In this document: positions 10,201-23,117 of the stretch, piece after piece | How positions within the stretch are numbered: the first letter of the stretch is position 1 | Layout of the letters: the number at the start of each line of letters is the position of its first letter | Assembly (NCBI GenBank): GCA_951394405.1 | Contig: OX596340.1 | Location: forward strand, 2,418,001 to 2,482,000 | Origin: Coprinellus micaceus | Taxonomy: Eukaryota > Basidiomycota > Agaricomycetes > Agaricales > Psathyrellaceae | Direction: 5' to 3' | Length of the DNA stretch: 64,000 bases | Translations under genes and position numbers: made by a program | Notes under the pieces: generated by a model | Seen by the model: only the letters and a program-made list of their open reading frames with translations | Told to the model about the DNA's origin: nothing | The model's database searches: none

Positions 10201-13200
10201 GCCAGCGTCAACCGCGCCTTTTGCCCACCACTAATGATCGTTTCGTGAGCAACATCAAGGGATCGGCTCGCATACAATCCACTAACCTCAGCGTCAAGCC
10301 ACGTTCTCCCACTTCTGTTTCGTCGCCAGCCTCGAATAGATCCAGATCCTTCTCCAGAGCGCACTGCTTCAAGACTACGGGATTGGATGTCAATACCAAG
10401 GATGCGCACCATGAATGACAGAAGGACGCTCACCCTTCTTATACCGCTCCTCGTTATAGGGAGAATTGAACAAGATATTTTGTTTCACAGTTTCGTTCTG
10501 CACCCAAGACTCTTGCACTGCAAACGACACGCCCCCATTACGAGGTAGACTGAAGCCAGAGTCCACCTGAGTCGGCGCAAAGTGCATCTCCCCCAAGAGT
10601 GCCATCAATAGTGATGTCTTGCCTGAACCAGTTGGGCCGACGATCAAGTTGATTTTGCCTTTCGCAAACTCTAGTTTACCGGGAACAGTCAGCTTGAACT
10701 GCGAGGATGGTGTCGACGCGGCGGAAGAGGTGTCGGGATTCCATGTGAAGGAAGCGTTCCGGAATCCGATGAAGTCACCTTCAGAGCCTTCTGAAGTGAG
10801 CAGGGAACGGGGTCCGGCCGCAGTCTCTTCGGGGTCCTGATAACGGTCCAGGAATTCTGTCTCCTTGAAGAAGGTGTCAAAGCGATCCAAAGATACCCTG
10901 CCTAATGATAGAAGGCGTTGACTGTCAATTTGAAGATCGCGATAACAGCGAAGTGCAGTATACGTACCGGAGATAAAGAGGGAAAGGACGAAGTTGCACC
11001 GGGATAATTCATTTCTCATGGTATCGAAGAGTATCATGCTGGGAAAGACCATCGCAGCTAGAACATCGACCCCGATTAGTAGAACAGGCTTCCACCAATA
11101 GCCATATAAGTACGCACCGGTCAACTCGGTTTTCATAACCAAAGTCAACGTCGCGTAGCTAGCCAGCATCGCAAAAGTGGGAATACCGTAGGTGACCGCG
11201 GAGATGGCAATGTAGAGTAGCTGTGGGATCGGAAATTAGGTGGGTTACTTGGTTTGCGTCGGATAGTGGTAACCTGCCTTGTTTTTCCACACCCATCCCA
11301 GCTCGACCTCACGACGCTCATCGATTTTCTCCTGCATCTTGCGTTCCCAGCCGAACATCTTGATCATCCTGAGCACATTCATTGCTACATACATAGGTCA
11401 TCAGACGGCCCATATCCACCTTTATCCGTGGCGCACCCTCAATAACAGTTGCAGTGCGCTGGTCTATGCTCTTCAGCTTCTCCACCTCAACGCCTCGGAC
11501 CTTCGCGGTTAAGTACCCAGGTACAGTCAGGATGAGGACGGCCATGGTCCCTAGGCCGACGAATGCACTTGTCACGATGTCAATGAGCATCACAACCGCC
11601 TATGAGAACAGGATGGACGCACCTCCATCCCAAGAGAACGTATAGGAACACAGTGCATCCAATGATCTGTATAGGAAGTAGCCAGACTTTATGAACATCG
11701 CTTCAGTGCTGATTCCATAGTCAGGAGTGGTAGTACTCACAGAGTTGGAGAAAGTCGCGAGCACCGCTCACGTTGGCCAGGTCGACGGTGATCAAGTTGT
11801 TTAGCTTTCCGATGAAACTCGATGTATCGCTCCTGGACTTCGCCGGCTCCTCTGGGGGTTCTTCACCAACTGAATCCCCGGCCGGGGCAGCAGTGAAGCT
11901 CTCATCGCCTTCGTTCTGGGCCTCGGACGACACCGGGCGTGCTTCAGGGCTGTCCCCCTTCTCTAAGGCGTCCGCTTTGATTCGAATCCGGAGACTGTGT
12001 TCGAAGACTAGTTGGGTGAGGATGGATTCTATGAGGACAAAGGCGCGGTTCATGGTCCTCATTGAAGCGTGGAGTCCAAGTGATCCCCAGATAGGTGAGG
12101 CCAGCAAGAGGGCTAGCCAAAACCAGGGCTTCACACCAGATGCTGGAGTATGCCCGGATTCGAGGATACTATGTTTCGGTGAGCAGCACGGAAAGCGTGG
12201 GGAGGCGTTTGCTCACGTCAGAAGCCTGTTAATAGCAAGAGGGGTCGTGAAATGAGAGGTAGCATGGACGCTCATCGCAACAATGCCCCAAAACAGATCG
12301 AAGCCTAAGGTGACCCTGTTAGCACTCAGTTAAGAAATGTAAGAAGGATAAACCGACGAAACGTCTGCAAGAGGCCGTAGACGATATGTCGACTCTTGCG
12401 GATCTTGTACGGATCCAGGTACTACAGCAAATGTTGAGCTTATCGAATGGAGGCGTACCAGAGGACGACGAACAGGAAGGGCAGAATCGGCAATAACTTG
12501 GGCTCTGTCGTAGTTCGCCATGGGCGGCAGCTTTTCAGCCGAAAGATGTGTCGTCTTGTTGGCTGCGTTTATGACCTCGGTGAGATAGCTGTAGGTGTAG
12601 GAGGACCATTTCGAAGCAAGCTGTTCGGGGTGTGGAGTCTCTGCCATCGCCTGATTGGAAGTCAATAGTGTCTTTGGGCGCCTTCAGGTAACAGAGTCAC
12701 CTTGGCTTCCTGCGGTGTGTAACTCTTCGGGATGCACAGAGGGACCACGACAACGGTGAACACGAGCACGGCCACTTTTCCCCATAGAATGTTGCCTTCC
12801 TTGCCATCCAAGGGCACTCCAGCGTAGGTCGCCAGGGGCCACACGTCGCGGAACACGTAGATAGCGAGTTCTGTGAGCAAAATGACGTTATTGATGCGCA
12901 CAAGCACCCTGCGCCAGTCGATCGCGCACAGTGCTGTTACAGCCAGAGCAAGGGTATAAGTCTGGCCCAATATCAACGTCTGGTGACAACACGTTTCACG
13001 CCAGGTACTCACGTTTGCAGCCAACAAAGCGATATAAGGGTCCAAAGGCAGCCTGAGGCCAAAGTCCAATCCCAGCCTTGGGCGCTCACCCCCGCACCTT
13101 AGCGCGCTATCGAGCACGGCAGGAACGGACAGCCCAACCAGAGCAACGCAGCCTAGTACCCGCCCGATCATGAATGCAAACAAGGTGACCCCGCCATGCT

Positions 13201-13531
13201 GTTCGACGATCCTAACCGCTGGGACTTCGACGGTCGTGTCTGATTGTGCAGGGCGTCGGCGAAGTTTACAAGATATTATGTCCCTGGCTACTCGCCGGAT
13301 GAGAAGGAGTGTAGAGAGAGAGGCGACGATAAGAGGTAGGAAGAGCCATCCTGTGTCGCTTCACCACGAAGTCAGTGGTATACAACTCCTTCAAACCTTC
13401 AAAACTCACCCAATAGGCCATGTACCTGTCCCGACGCGCTGTATCCACGTTCCCCCTCCTTCCATCGACCATCGCTCGAGCTCTTGGTCCAAGGGAGTCG
13501 CGTTCCAGGTCCTAGCCAGCATTCTCGCCAT
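7243..13531 (-). CDS. ABCC-family (MRP-type) ABC transporter, copy A
   Basis: A full-length MRP-like exporter of about 1,400-1,500 residues in many exons. In order: start [10 protein letters not shown] (13531), extra N-terminal membrane region ([12 protein letters not shown] and following helices), first transmembrane domain, NBD1 with Walker [11 protein letters not shown], signature ISGGQKARL and Walker [13 protein letters not shown], second transmembrane domain, then NBD2 with [15 protein letters not shown] and a C-terminus at 7243. NBD1 has Asp where the catalytic Glu would be and NBD2 has the Glu, the usual ABCC asymmetry. ATP-driven export of conjugates, drugs or metabolites across the plasma or vacuolar membrane is expected; substrate unknown. 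NBD2 is continuous only if a 15-nt exon (7673-7687, encoding the end of ATSAI) is spliced between two introns of about 55 nt. Not every exon boundary was resolved. Confidence 0.85.
7673..7687 (-). other. 15-nt microexon in NBD2 of ABC copy A
   Basis: CAACGTCCGCGATTG completes [15 protein letters not shown]. It is flanked by GT-AG introns at 7688-7742 and 7617-7672. Copy B encodes the same residues without introns. Confidence 0.7.
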
Positions 13532-14261
13532 CCGGTTGACCGATTGTGAGGGCTTTTAGAGAGGGGCGATGGCGTCAAAGCACGCTTCTAAGCCTCGTTG
13601 GAACTTTCGCATCCTTTACATAAACTATTCAAATATATCTGGCTGCCGTGAGCCCCAGCTTCATGGTGTAGCTGAAGCACATGGTTTGGAGTCGAACTGT
13701 CGGGGCCGCATATTCATGATTCATAGCATCTAAGAGAGGTGCGGAAGGCCAGATGGTGGAATGGGATGAGGAGCAGACCTATTACTAGGATGGACTGCCG
13801 CTGCCAACGCTCTGTACAATGGGCCTGCCCTAAATACTCACGGTGGTGATCTTATCTTATCTCAGTGAACCGTGAAGCAGTCGCGCATGGGCGCTTAGTC
13901 TTTTGCGTTGAACGCCGAATCGCGATTGTACTATGGTGGGCATAAAACAATTACATCAACTCTCTCCCCAGTTTCATAGTTCCATCCCCAGGCATGACCC
14001 CAAATAGCACTCACTCGCTATGAGTCAGTGAGTGCTAGGGCCGACGATCGCACATGGAGTCATCGATGCTCCCACACCGAGCTTGTAAGTCCTTAGCCCT
14101 GGACTTTCCGATGACCAGCTCCTGCTGGTGTGGGGAGACAATGGCAGAAACAGGTCGGGTCAGCCTCTGGCGCCCACACCGGAGGCCGACGGACCGTCCG
14201 CACACAACTCGGTTCGATATTTTGGGGTGTGACAGGTCGAGGCTTGGCTTCGATCTGTCCC
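13532..14261. other. Intergenic, divergent promoter region
   Basis: Lies between the starts of ABC copy A (minus) and the F-box gene (plus), so it should hold both promoters. It includes a minus-strand TAAGCGCCC at 13889-13897. No convincing ORF. Confidence 0.5.
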
Positions 14262-15944
14262 ATGCATTCATGTCTCCAGCTCCCCGAGATTCTGCACATC
14301 GTGTGCCAGTCCCTAGCCAACCCAGATCTCTTCAGTGCAGCTCTCGCTTGTCGGAGATTCAGCGACCCAGCACTCGACGTTCTCTGGCATGAGCTTACCT
14401 CCTTGCTTCCATTGATTCACACATTTCCGGAGGGTGCATTGGAAGTCGATGAAGATGGGCAGCATCAGGTGAGTTGTTTTCATTATCTCAGCTCCTGTGA
14501 TAGGTAATGACTTTTGGAATGGCGAAAGATTCGCCACGACCGGATCCTGACCCTGGAAGATCTAGACAGGCTCAGAACGATCTACGCGCCGCGCATCCGC
14601 CGTCTTCGTCTCAGCAGAGTGGCTAGTTCTGACATAGAGCCAGAAATTCTGAGATATGTTGCGAACCTCAAGATAGGTGTCCTGACTCCCAACCTAACCC
14701 ACCTCGATTGGTATTCGGAGTGTCTCGACACGGAGAATTATATTGCCCTCTTCCCTTTCGTCCGACTATTCCTCTCGCCTGGGCTAAAGGACATTGGAAT
14801 CCATGTCTGGCTGCATGCGCCCGCACATCAAGAAATTTTCGCACACATCTCGAGCCAGTACGGCGGCGTGGAAGTGCTGAAGGTGACTTGGGATGCATGG
14901 TCAACGATGATGGATGGGGGTGCCAGCTGGGCTAAACATCTCCTCAAGTTCACCAATTTGAGGCAGCTGCTCATACCAAATCTGCCTCCTGACGCTTTGA
15001 CTCATGCGGCGTTTTTACCCACCCTCGAAGACTTGCATCTTGGCGACATAGGCCCAAACACTATCCCCTCGCCCAAGCTTCCTCTGGTCGGGGCGCCCTT
15101 TGCGGCACTAAAAGGCCTAGTTATGGTCTCGGACACGATGGAGAGGCTGTACGGGATCCTTCAGCGTGTTTCTCCGTCGACGCCCCTTCTCAATATCTCA
15201 ATGAGCCATACACCAAGCCGCCTCATCGAGGACGATATGGAGTACCATCAGGGTCTCATGTCAAAATGGCAGACGGCTTTCCAAATTGTCCATGACCACT
15301 GCAATCCGGAGACACTCACATGGATCGACCTAAAAGACAGCAGCTACTTCGACCCCAACGAACTTATCACCAAGTTTCCCACCCGACCGGATGCGCAAGA
15401 CGAGCTCGAAACTATCAACATCACCCCCCTTCTCAAGTTCAAAGGCTTAATAACCCTGGAACTCTCCTTTGCCCACGGGCTTTGGCTGACTAAAGACGTC
15501 CTTCAGGGTATCGCAGGTGCCTGGAAAGACATCACGTTCATGGATCTCAGCACCAACTACCCGCCTTATCGGCATCCCAGGGTCAACCACGAAGATTTAG
15601 TCTACCTCGTCAGAGATTGCCCAAATCTCTGGAGCCTCGGCTTGAATTTCGACGCGACACAGATCCCCATGATCCCAACTCTGCTGCTGGACAAGCCCAT
15701 CAGGCGGCTGCTTCACCTCAAAATTGGAAATTCTCCAATCGAGTCTGTCGGAGTGGTTACAGGGTTTTTCAGTATGCACTTTCCGAGGCTGTATAAAGTC
15801 AACACCTGGAAGGTTAACGACGTGGCCGAGGTTGGACGTGACTTTTCGCAGGAGTGGGTGGAGGTGGAGAAACGATTACAGCACGCGATAGCAAATAGAC
15901 GAACTGCTAGGAAGGAGAAAGTGGATGGGAAGGGCGCGGCGTAG
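14262..15944 (+). CDS. F-box protein with LRR-like C-terminal region
   Basis: Starts MHSCLQLPEILHIVCQSL, a typical mushroom F-box: LPEIL, then ALACRRFSDPALDVLW. The rest, about 470 residues, has repeated leucine-rich segments (RLRTIYAPRIRRLRLS, TPNLTHLDWYSE, LPTLEDLHLGDIG) and ends at 15944. The family acts as the substrate receptor of SCF ubiquitin ligases through Skp1. One intron follows the F-box after GQHQ at 14468 (GTGAGT donor); the acceptor is uncertain because the obvious TAG site at 14503 puts the downstream part out of frame, whereas an AG at 14528 keeps frame. These genes are highly expanded in Agaricomycetes. Substrate unknown. Confidence 0.75.
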
Positions 15945-16262
15945 TTATGGTGCAGGGGGAACTCTTCCTTGCCACACCTCTGGCATTCTGGATTATCTTC
16001 CGTATGTGCTTGATGTTAAGCGTTGGATGTCGGTCAGCATGATATACCGGGAGGTTGGAGTCCCTCTCCTTTCCCTCTTTCCCTCGCATCCCATTAGTAA
16101 ATACATGTTTAAAAAATGTACTTTGCCCTCCGACCACCCACTTGGGCAACTTCCACTCTACGGTGCGAAGTTTGTGCCAAGGTTGATGCCATCAGACAGC
16201 GTCTAATCGAAGTACAACGTTGTCCATGCAACACTTCGTCCAGAACCAGCACCTCCGCCACC
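15945..16262 (+). other. Intergenic, promoter of the reductase gene
   Basis: Short spacer between two plus-strand genes. An upstream in-frame ATG at 16116 would add 49 residues to the reductase, but its context is poor and the added sequence is not family-like. Confidence 0.45.
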
Positions 16263-17354
16263 ATGGCTCGGGATCCTATGAAGCTCAACACCCGCAACAC
16301 GCCACTGGAGGCCTATGACTTTCTTCGAAAGTGGTTCACTTTGGCGTGCTGCTTCGCGGGGGCCCTCCTCTGCGTCATCAACGCACCATTCGGTCGCTTC
16401 GTCCCAACAGGAACCGCGGCGTCACGACACCCCATCCCATGGTTCAACTCGCAGGCGTTCATGGTAAACGGGAGATATTCCTGGATATTCATGGAGCTCG
16501 TCGCGCCTATCACGTTCTTCCTGGCGCTCAAAAAATCGGCACTCTCATTCTATCGAGTCCCACTCCCGGACCCCTTCTCGCCGCAAGGCATTTTGGTCAC
16601 ACTCTTCCTACTCCACTACCTCAACCGCGCACTTTTGGGTCCTTTGCGGACCCCTTCAAGATCGAAATCGCACATCGTCGTCACACTCGTGGGCGTCTCC
16701 TTCAACCTGGCCAACGGGTACCTTATGGGTTCATACCTGTCCTCTCCGTATTCGAGAATCTACACCGGTGGACAACATGCATTCGATAGAACAAGCTTCC
16801 GTGTGGGGATACTCCTATGGGGAGTTGGGTTCATTGGGAATATTGTACACGACGAGATACTCCTCGACATTCGTCGGAAGGCTCAAGCCAAGAAGGAAAA
16901 GGAGGCCGCCGAGAGAAAACCTGGTGACAAGCCCCCGCCCACAGGAGAATATTACGGAATCCCAAGCGGTCTTTTGTACGAGTACGTCTCGTATCCGAAC
17001 TACTTCTGCGAGTGGATCGAATGGTTCGGTTTTGCACTCGCCGCATCACCCCTCCCAATCTACTTCGACGAGCAAGCCATCCGGTCTGCGCCATCCCTCC
17101 TTGCCTCTGCCGGAATCATTTTGGAGACACTTAAAAATACCCTCCTCCCCCTGCTTTCTCCCCTTACTTGGTTGGATGTCGTCCGGCAGCCCCCCTATTT
17201 CTTCGCTGTCGCGCTCACTCCCCCATGGATATTCCTATTGAACGAGATGCTTACGATGCTGCCGAGGGCCATCAAGGGGCATGCTTGGTACAAGGAGCGT
17301 TTTGGCGACAGTTACCCGAAGGATAGGAAGGCTATCATTCCGTTTTTATTGTAA
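16263..17354 (+). CDS. Steroid 5-alpha-reductase family membrane enzyme
   Basis: A single-exon protein of 363 residues from the Kozak-like GCCACCATGG. It has several hydrophobic helices and the family C-terminal domain: a glycine/asparagine-rich stretch (LWGVGFIGNIVHDE), GLYEYVSYPNYFCEW-like residues at about 235-260, and the final YKERFGDSYPKDRKAIIPFL that is diagnostic of the DET2/SRD5A group. NADPH-dependent reduction of a 3-oxo-4-ene steroid or related lipid double bond in the ER is the family reaction; the fungal substrate is not known. It sits between two ABCC transporters, but no functional link can be claimed. Confidence 0.8.
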   Translation: MARDPMKLNTRNTPLEAYDFLRKWFTLACCFAGALLCVINAPFGRFVPTGTAASRHPIPWFNSQAFMVNGRYSWIFMELVAPITFFLALKKSALSFYRVPLPDPFSPQGILVTLFLLHYLNRALLGPLRTPSRSKSHIVVTLVGVSFNLANGYLMGSYLSSPYSRIYTGGQHAFDRTSFRVGILLWGVGFIGNIVHDEILLDIRRKAQAKKEKEAAERKPGDKPPPTGEYYGIPSGLLYEYVSYPNYFCEWIEWFGFALAASPLPIYFDEQAIRSAPSLLASAGIILETLKNTLLPLLSPLTWLDVVRQPPYFFAVALTPPWIFLLNEMLTMLPRAIKGHAWYKERFGDSYPKDRKAIIPFLL

Positions 17355-17435
17355 TGGACAGACAGTCCCCAGTTGGCATACCTAGACCACGCGAACATGA
17401 GAACATACATATCCACAGACGATGTAGCCACTGGC

Positions 17436-20400
17436 TCAACCAGAACCATCCTTTTTAGCCTCCACCTGATACAGCATCTCCTTATCTCCGCTTTCATCTA
17501 CCAGGGCCTTAAAGAGACCCGCAGGCTTCGCCAAAAGGTCGGCGGGGGATGCGAACTCGGCCTAGGGAGCGCATTAGTTTGCAACCCTGAGACATGTAGT
17601 TTAGGACCTTTAGGTGACGTACGATTTCCCCCGCATCCAACACAAGAATTCTATCTGCATCGATGATGGTTTGGAGACGATGTGCGATGGTAAGGACAGT
17701 CACATCTGACGCGAGTTCTCGGCGGAGGGTGTTCTGAATAATGTTGTCCGTTTGGTGGTCGATTGCCGAGGTCGCCTCATCGAGAATGAGCAGCTTGCTT
17801 GACCTGAGCATCGCCCGAGCGATGGCGATGATCTGGCGCTGACCAACCGATACATTCGAACCACCACTTGCGATGTTGCTATCCAAGGTGAAACGAGCTT
17901 CTCCGGAGTCGCTTTGTGAGCTCGTGTACAGGCCTGAGGAGTGGAGGGTGGCGTTGAGAGTGGCATCGTCGTATTCGTTGAAGGGATCCAGGTTATGCCT
18001 CAGCGTTCCACTGAGGAGCTCCGGGATCTGGGGGATGATGGTAATCGCTGAACGCAGCGCGTCGAGGTTAACGTCGCTCGTTCTGAGACCGTCGAAATAC
18101 ACCGCGCCTCCAGTGGTGATGCATCTCAGTAAGGCTAAGGTCAGCGAACTTTTCCCGCTTCCAGTTCTTCCCACCACGCCGACTCGCTCACCAGCGCGGA
18201 CGTTGAAGGTCAGCCCATGAAGGATCTCAGGGCTCGACTAAAAACCCTTGAGCCGACCGACTCTTGGAGAAAAATCTTCGTGGAAACTCACTTTCGAATA
18301 TCGAGCGGTAAGGTTGTCCACCTGGACTTCTCCGCTCGTGGGCCAAGCAGCGGGGGGCTTTCCTTGTTCGGTGGGTTTGGGCTCCTGCTCAATCTCTGTA
18401 TACGCCACGATCCTCTCCAAACTGAGAAGTACATTAGCTACACCCATCATAAATAAAAGAAACACAACTCACCTGTTACACTGGACTTGAAATTGATTAT
18501 AGATTCGAACCACCCAAAGGATGTAACTGCAGAACTCGACAGCTCGGTTGAGTGAGAACCCAACGTTCGCAGCACTAATGTTGCTGAAGTATGTAAGATA
18601 CGTGGCCAACGACACGGTGAACACGGCTCCGAGGAGGTCGATGCGGAAGCTGATCCACCTGTTGAGGTCATAGTTCGTGAGCGAAAGCCTGACATAGTGG
18701 TCCAGGCGCTTTCTCAGCTCGGATCGGTACGCAGACTCTGCACCATAGGCTCGAAGGGAAACTACGGAGTCGTCAGTCAACACTCCCCAGACACGAATAA
18801 TGAAGGAGATAATACCGAGGCCTGAGGCTGCTGCCCCAAAGTGCGAGAGCATAGGGGCTTTTGCATTGCTGTTGGTCATTGTCAGTTCCCCCATTAGTCC
18901 CGTCCCAAGTCTACCAAGCACTCACCTCATTTCTCTCCTCACAGACATCTGGGCCTTCATGTAAACGCTCCCAGTATACATCCCGAGCCCTGCAATAACC
19001 AAACCAGGTAGAGCAAACGTCGGGACGAAAACAACAGCGGAGGCCAGGTCGACGATCATGACTAAGACAGTCCGTTGAAGACCCTCTAGCATGCGCGTCA
19101 GGACCCCGTCCACTGAGTCGATATCGACAGTCAGGCGCTGGATAACGCGGGAGACAGGTGTTTCGTCGAGCCATCTGGGTCGGGAGAGTTTTAACGCTAA
19201 ACTGAACGCAACATAACTGATTCACGCACCTGATGGTGGTGCCGAGAATTGACTGTGAAAGAACTTTATGAATCGTCCTCGACGCCCTGATCTGTCCGAG
19301 TAGGTAGTATATGTCTCTGCCGAAGTATATGATCAATGTAAACAGAATTAAGAGGGTGTATATGCCCGTGTATCTGCGTGGGTGAGGAGTTCAGCTTTGT
19401 TAGTGGTGACAGCATTTCTCAGTTTAGCTCACTTTAAAACGGGGATATCAGCCACAGGGTACTTGTCGTATTGGCCGCTCCAATATCCCAGGAACCACAA
19501 GTTGACGCTATGCATCAACTTCTCCAGTACCGATGCCCCAAGCCAGACCACGAAGAACAAATGAACGTGGTCGCCACCTCCCAAAGCGTTGAAGAAGAAC
19601 TTAACAGGTTTCCAGCCCACAACGCCCAGTTGCACCTCTTCAGCAACAATGAGCTTTCCAGCTCCTTTTGGAGCTGCATTCTTCTCGGCCGGTGAGTTAA
19701 CTATCTGTAGGTCATCTTTGAGAGCCTCTTCATCCTGCCTGAACTCGGCTTCGAGTTCAGGGTCAGAAACGAGGACTGCTGCGATGTCGTTTCCTATGCC
19801 GGTAACCATGCCGCCTGCGCTAACCGAGACGATGAATTCCGCAATAGGGCTGCAAAGGGCGATGCTGTGGGACTAAAGTGGAGAACCGGAATTCAGCTAG
19901 GAAAGGGGTCCACGCGGGCTGGTACTCACAACAAGTAGGACCGTCCGGTCTTTGACTAGATCCCCCTTGAGGCACTTCTTGACAATCCACTTCGCCGTAT
20001 GCACATCCAAGGCCGCAAGCACATCGTCAAGTAGCACGATATCGCTTTGGGCATAAACTGCCCTGGCCAACGTTAGGCGAGCTTTCTGACCACCGCTAGA
20101 GAATGTCACTACCTTCCTTTGGCTGTAAAAGTGATGAGAATGTACCTAAGTGTCAAACCGCGTTCGCCGACCTCAGTTTGGTCACCAGCCTCGAACAGCT
20201 GAAGGTCTCGCTCCAACGCACACTGGTGAAGGACTGAAAGCAACTTCGGGGTGAGCCGATCATAAATATTGGGCCAAATACACGGTCCTACCTTTCGTAT
20301 ACCTCTCTTCATCGTAAGGCGAACCGAAGAGTATGTTGTCCCGAATGGTCTCGTTTTGCACCCACGACTCCTGTACGCAGAACGAGATACCTCCGGCCCG

Positions 20401-23117
20401 CGGCAAGCTGAAGGCTGAGTCGGGATGGGTTGCCTCGAAGTGCATTTCTCCGAGGAGGGCCATCAGCAAAGACGTCTTTCCAGACCCGCTAAGGATACGA
20501 AGGTGAGCGCCATGCATAAATTTGACAAGAGGAAAGCTACTCGCGTTGGACCAACTATGAGGTTGACCTTTCCTTTCTTGAGCTCCAATTCCCCAGGAAC
20601 GGTCAGCTTGAATTGGGGGGTGGATTCAGCCGAATCGCTAGGCACAAGCCTGTTGGTCCACGAGAAACGCGCATTACGAAAGCCGATGTAGCTACTGTCA
20701 GGAGCCGGGGCAGGAAGGGGCGTATCTCCGTCGGATGCATCGAGGAGGTCGGTCTCCTTGAAAAATTCATTCAGGCGGTCGAGAGAAACCTTGCCACGAA
20801 TGAAGTTGCTGATGTAGAAGTTGGTATGGACCATATGCTCTCGTAAATTCCCGAATACGATCATGCTAGAGAACACCTTCGCCGCTGTAGCAGGATAGCA
20901 ACGCCAAGTAAGCGGACCACAATGAAGGGGAAAGAGAAGGAAAAGGCGGACATGTCAACTCCATCTTCATAACCAGAGCGGCCGTTGCGTATGTTGCTAG
21001 CATTGTAAAGGTCGGGATCGCAAAACTGAAGGGTGCAGAGGGAGCTCAGTACTGGATGACGTGGTGTATGTGGGACGGCCCTTACGTGAGGAGTTCGATG
21101 GCAGCTTCAAGCACCTTACCCTTCCAGACGTACTTCAGCTCCTCCTGGCGCCGTTCGTCGATCCGTTTTTGAATTTTGCCCTCCCAGCCAAACATTTTGA
21201 TCATGCGGATCACGTTCATAGATTCTGTGACTGTTTGAGTGCGGTTGTCGGTCTGTTGGCAGCCTCAGACAATTGAAGATCAAGAAGTACTGTTCAACGG
21301 AGCGAACCTTCTTCATCTTCTCTTTCTGTACCCCAGAGGCAACCTTGGTAAGCCACCCAGGGGCAGGAAGCGTGATGACCATGAGCCCAATGCCCACAAA
21401 GGTGCTACGAAGGATCTGTGAATATCACAACAGAGAGGCCAAAGAGTCGTACAAACCTCCATCCCAAGAGGAAGTACAGGAAAATGGTGCATCCGATGAT
21501 CTGTACAGGGGTAACCCAGACTAAGGATTGTTAGAATATATGTATCTGTGAAGGTAGGGTAACCCACAGAGAATGACGAGGTCCCTTGCACCCCCAATAT
21601 TCCTCAAATCAATCGTTACCAGGTTATTGAGCTTGCCGATGAAGCTCGAGTTCTTTGCCTTCGCTGCTCCCTGTTGCCCAGATGCCTCTGCTTTAACACG
21701 AATCTTCAAGCTGTAGTCGAAGACGAGCTGGGTAAGGATGGACTCGGAGTCCGCGAGCGCATGGGTCATGGTGAGGTGGTAGTGCTGGCAGGCCATTGAG
21801 CCGACCAAAGGAGAGACGAGCATCGTTACAATCCAGAACCATGGCTTGACGTCCGTCTTGCCTTTCCGGCTGGGTTCAAGAACTCTGTGCACTGTAATTG
21901 GCGCTGGGTTAAAGGTTCTGTGTAGGTCACGTACGTTAGGAGTTGGTTGACGGCGATAGGCGCTACAAACTGGGTGATCGTGTGGATCGTCATGCTCACA
22001 AGAGCGATAAAGTACTGGAATCCTAGAGAGGGCCTTTAGTTAACGTCGTGCACCCTGAACGAAAGGGGGAACACACCAAACGTTTCCAAAACGGCGAAAA
22101 ATATATGCCGGCCTTTCCTCACTCGGATCGGGTCGAGGTACGGCCCTGCTAACTTCGAGAGGTCCTGCGCACGATCATAGTCGGGGAGGGGAGGCAGTTC
22201 CGATGCCGGAAGATGCGCGACCTTGTAACCGGCCTTCACGATCGGGGTGAGGTAACTATACGTATTGAGGGACAGGAAGGATGCTGTCTGCTCGGGGTGA
22301 GGCACCTTCTCCGGGCGCTAAGCAGGCGGGAGTAAGCGCCATATGTAGGTTAGATTTGACTTTCTCCTGACCTGTGGATCAATGGGCGTATAGACGTTTG
22401 GGATCAACATTGGGATCAACATGGCGGCGAAGATGAGTATTCCAATCTTGGCCCAAATCAGCCACCCCTCCTCATGGTCTAGAGGTCGCTTCGTGTAGGT
22501 CGCAAGCGGCCAGAGGTCTCGGTATGCATAGGCAGCCAGCTCCGAAAGTAGGACAGCTATGTTGTGACGAATCAACTGTTTTCTCCAAGGGAGGTTGGCG
22601 ATGGCACAAATCGCGAGAACGAGGGCGTACACCTGGGAAAACTAGTTAGCTCCTCAACAACAACGATGGAAAGTACGCCACTCACATTTGCTAGCAGGAT
22701 GGACGCGTACTCGTCTGTAGTCCAAGCCTCGTAAAGGCCCACCTTTTGGATACGGCTGGCTGCATTTGGCACCGACAAACCAACGAGGGCGGCACACCCA
22801 AGGATCCTCGCGAGCATGAAAGAGAAGACCGTAGGTCCGCCATTCCTAGCAACGAATGTCTTGCGCTGAAGCGGGGGATCTTCATTGTGACTGTCCTCTA
22901 CTCGTTGAATGGAACCGGTTCCCACTCGGGCGAGGAGGGTTCCAACGGATAGCAACGCAACACAAAAGGGAACAATCAGGCAAGTCCTGTCGCTGGAGTC
23001 AAGATGTCAGCTCTCTAGTTAGTGACAGCGGTGCAGAACGGACTCTAGAGTGTCAGCAAGCATATTTTCGATATACGTCTGGTCCTCGGAAGGCCACTGC
23101 GTCCCAAAAGAGCCCAT
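17436..23117 (-). CDS. ABCC-family (MRP-type) ABC transporter, copy B
   Basis: A second full-length MRP-like exporter, same orientation and domain order as copy A. Start probably at 23117 ([18 protein letters not shown]). The N-terminal membrane region includes [20 protein letters not shown], closely matching copy A. NBD1 shows Walker A split by an intron (GPT / GSGKTS), signature SGGQKARL and Walker [16 protein letters not shown]2 has [23 protein letters not shown] and [12 protein letters not shown]. The last exon, after an intron, reads [17 protein letters not shown] and ends at the TGA at 17436-17438. The Walker A intron (20489-20544) has a GC donor and is absent from copy A. Not all exon borders were resolved. 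Role as for copy A. Confidence 0.85.
20489..20544 (-). other. GC-AG intron inside NBD1 Walker A of ABC copy B
   Basis: The minus-strand reading GTTGGTCCAAC/GCGAGT...CCTTAG/CGGGTCTGGA restores GPTGSGKTS only if this 56-nt segment is removed. No GT donor nearby keeps the frame. Copy A has the same codons uninterrupted. Confidence 0.7.

Noticed and set aside
16116..16262. Upstream start adding 49 residues to the reductase
   Set aside because: Poor start context and non-family sequence; GCCACCATGG at 16263 fits better.
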